From positions 1-6,702 of the forward strand of contig PBXT01000077.1 of assembly GCA_002727695.1 (NCBI GenBank): a stretch of DNA of 6,702 nucleotides. The letters are read 5' to 3'. This DNA is from Methanobacteriota archaeon (GTDB lineage: Archaea > Thermoplasmatota > Poseidoniia > Poseidoniales > Poseidoniaceae). A program made the translations under genes and the position numbers. Every line of letters begins with the position of its first letter. Positions within the stretch are counted from its first letter, which is position 1. The notes beneath the pieces are model-generated. The model was not told the DNA's origin. It saw nothing but the letters and a program-made list of their open reading frames with translations, and did no database searches. Positions 6,557 to 6,702 of the stretch are shown here, piece by piece.

Positions 6557-6702
6557 ATGGACAAGGGTGAAAGGTACACGGTTGCGGACTTGGGTCTCGC
6601 CGATGAAGGCGCTATGCTAATTGATTGGGCACGTTCACGAATGCCTGTACTTGCTGCATTGCGAAAGCAAGCTGAGATAGACAAGCCCCTGGCTGGTATG
6701 CG
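6557..6702 (+). CDS. ahcY: S-adenosylhomocysteine hydrolase (adenosylhomocysteinase), N-terminal part, cut by window end
   Basis: Catalyses reversible, NAD-dependent cleavage of S-adenosyl-L-homocysteine to adenosine and homocysteine in the cytoplasm, removing the inhibitor left by SAM-dependent methyltransferases. The 48 complete codons match the family N-terminus: YTVADLGLADEG (compare YKVADIGLAxxG in known enzymes), then MPVLAALR and KPLAGMR, corresponding to the conserved 'MPGL...R' and 'KPLKGxR' that lead into the substrate-binding domain. The frame is open back to 6527, with alternative starts TTG 6530 and GTG 6551. I chose ATG 6557 because it places the conserved YxVAD motif seven residues in, as in many homologues. 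GAGG at 6532-6535 is a Shine-Dalgarno-like tract, but 15 bases from the GTG and 21 from the ATG, so too far to decide the start. The visible 3' end is more GC-rich (90 of the last 162 bases) than the preceding gene. Confidence 0.92.
   Translation, partial: MDKGERYTVADLGLADEGAMLIDWARSRMPVLAALRKQAEIDKPLAGM

Noticed and set aside
6537..6620. Small ORF from ATG 6537 just after the GAGG tract
   Set aside because: Out of frame with ahcY, only 27 codons, translation (MLARPCPWTRV...) without recognisable features; it overlaps the conserved ahcY N-terminus. A leader peptide cannot be excluded, but nothing supports it.
6481..6684. Antisense frame of 67 codons across the intergenic gap and ahcY start
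   Set aside because: Covers the well-supported ahcY N-terminus on the opposite strand; no recognisable family motif in its translation.

Overview
The window is almost entirely one giant exported protein gene on the + strand (reading frame open from base 2 to the TAG at 6473-6475, over 2,150 codons). After a short intergenic gap comes the 5' end of ahcY (S-adenosylhomocysteine hydrolase), cut by the window edge. The organism is most likely a marine planktonic archaeon of the Poseidoniales (Marine Group II) type. That is an inference from style: a huge acidic Asp/Asn/Thr/Gly-rich surface protein with FG-GAP, CARDB-like and PKD-like modules, one C-terminal membrane anchor and a Gln/Tyr-rich cytoplasmic tail, next to ahcY, at intermediate GC. 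No rRNA or other phylogenetic marker is present, and a bacterial source is not excluded.

Layout of the giant protein, with residues counted from the ATG at base 11: remnant of a signal peptide (before about residue 13); seven FG-GAP/VCBS-like blades (about 22-468), four with a full DxDxDG calcium loop; two tandem copies of a composite module in which a MAM/jelly-roll-like domain appears to be inserted into a CARDB-like beta-sandwich (about 468-855 and 857-1238); a beta-sandwich (1239-1356); a ThuA/glutamine-amidotransferase-like alpha/beta domain (about 1358-1606); a beta-sandwich (1607-1735); a PKD-like domain (about 1740-1884); a further beta-sandwich (1888-2003); an acidic stalk with a thrombospondin-3-like calcium loop (2043-2051); one transmembrane helix (2067-2089); and a 64-residue cytoplasmic tail ending in a short UBA-like helical segment and four Gln.

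The picture is a large, calcium-stabilised, probably disulfide-bonded and glycosylated cell-surface protein held by a C-terminal anchor, plausibly for adhesion or ligand/polymer binding. No known catalytic site was identified. The ATG at base 11 lies within the hydrophobic core of the signal peptide, so the real start is probably upstream of the window. ahcY is a housekeeping methyl-cycle gene with no evident functional link to the surface protein. The 81-base gap between them contains a hairpin-forming inverted repeat and little else.
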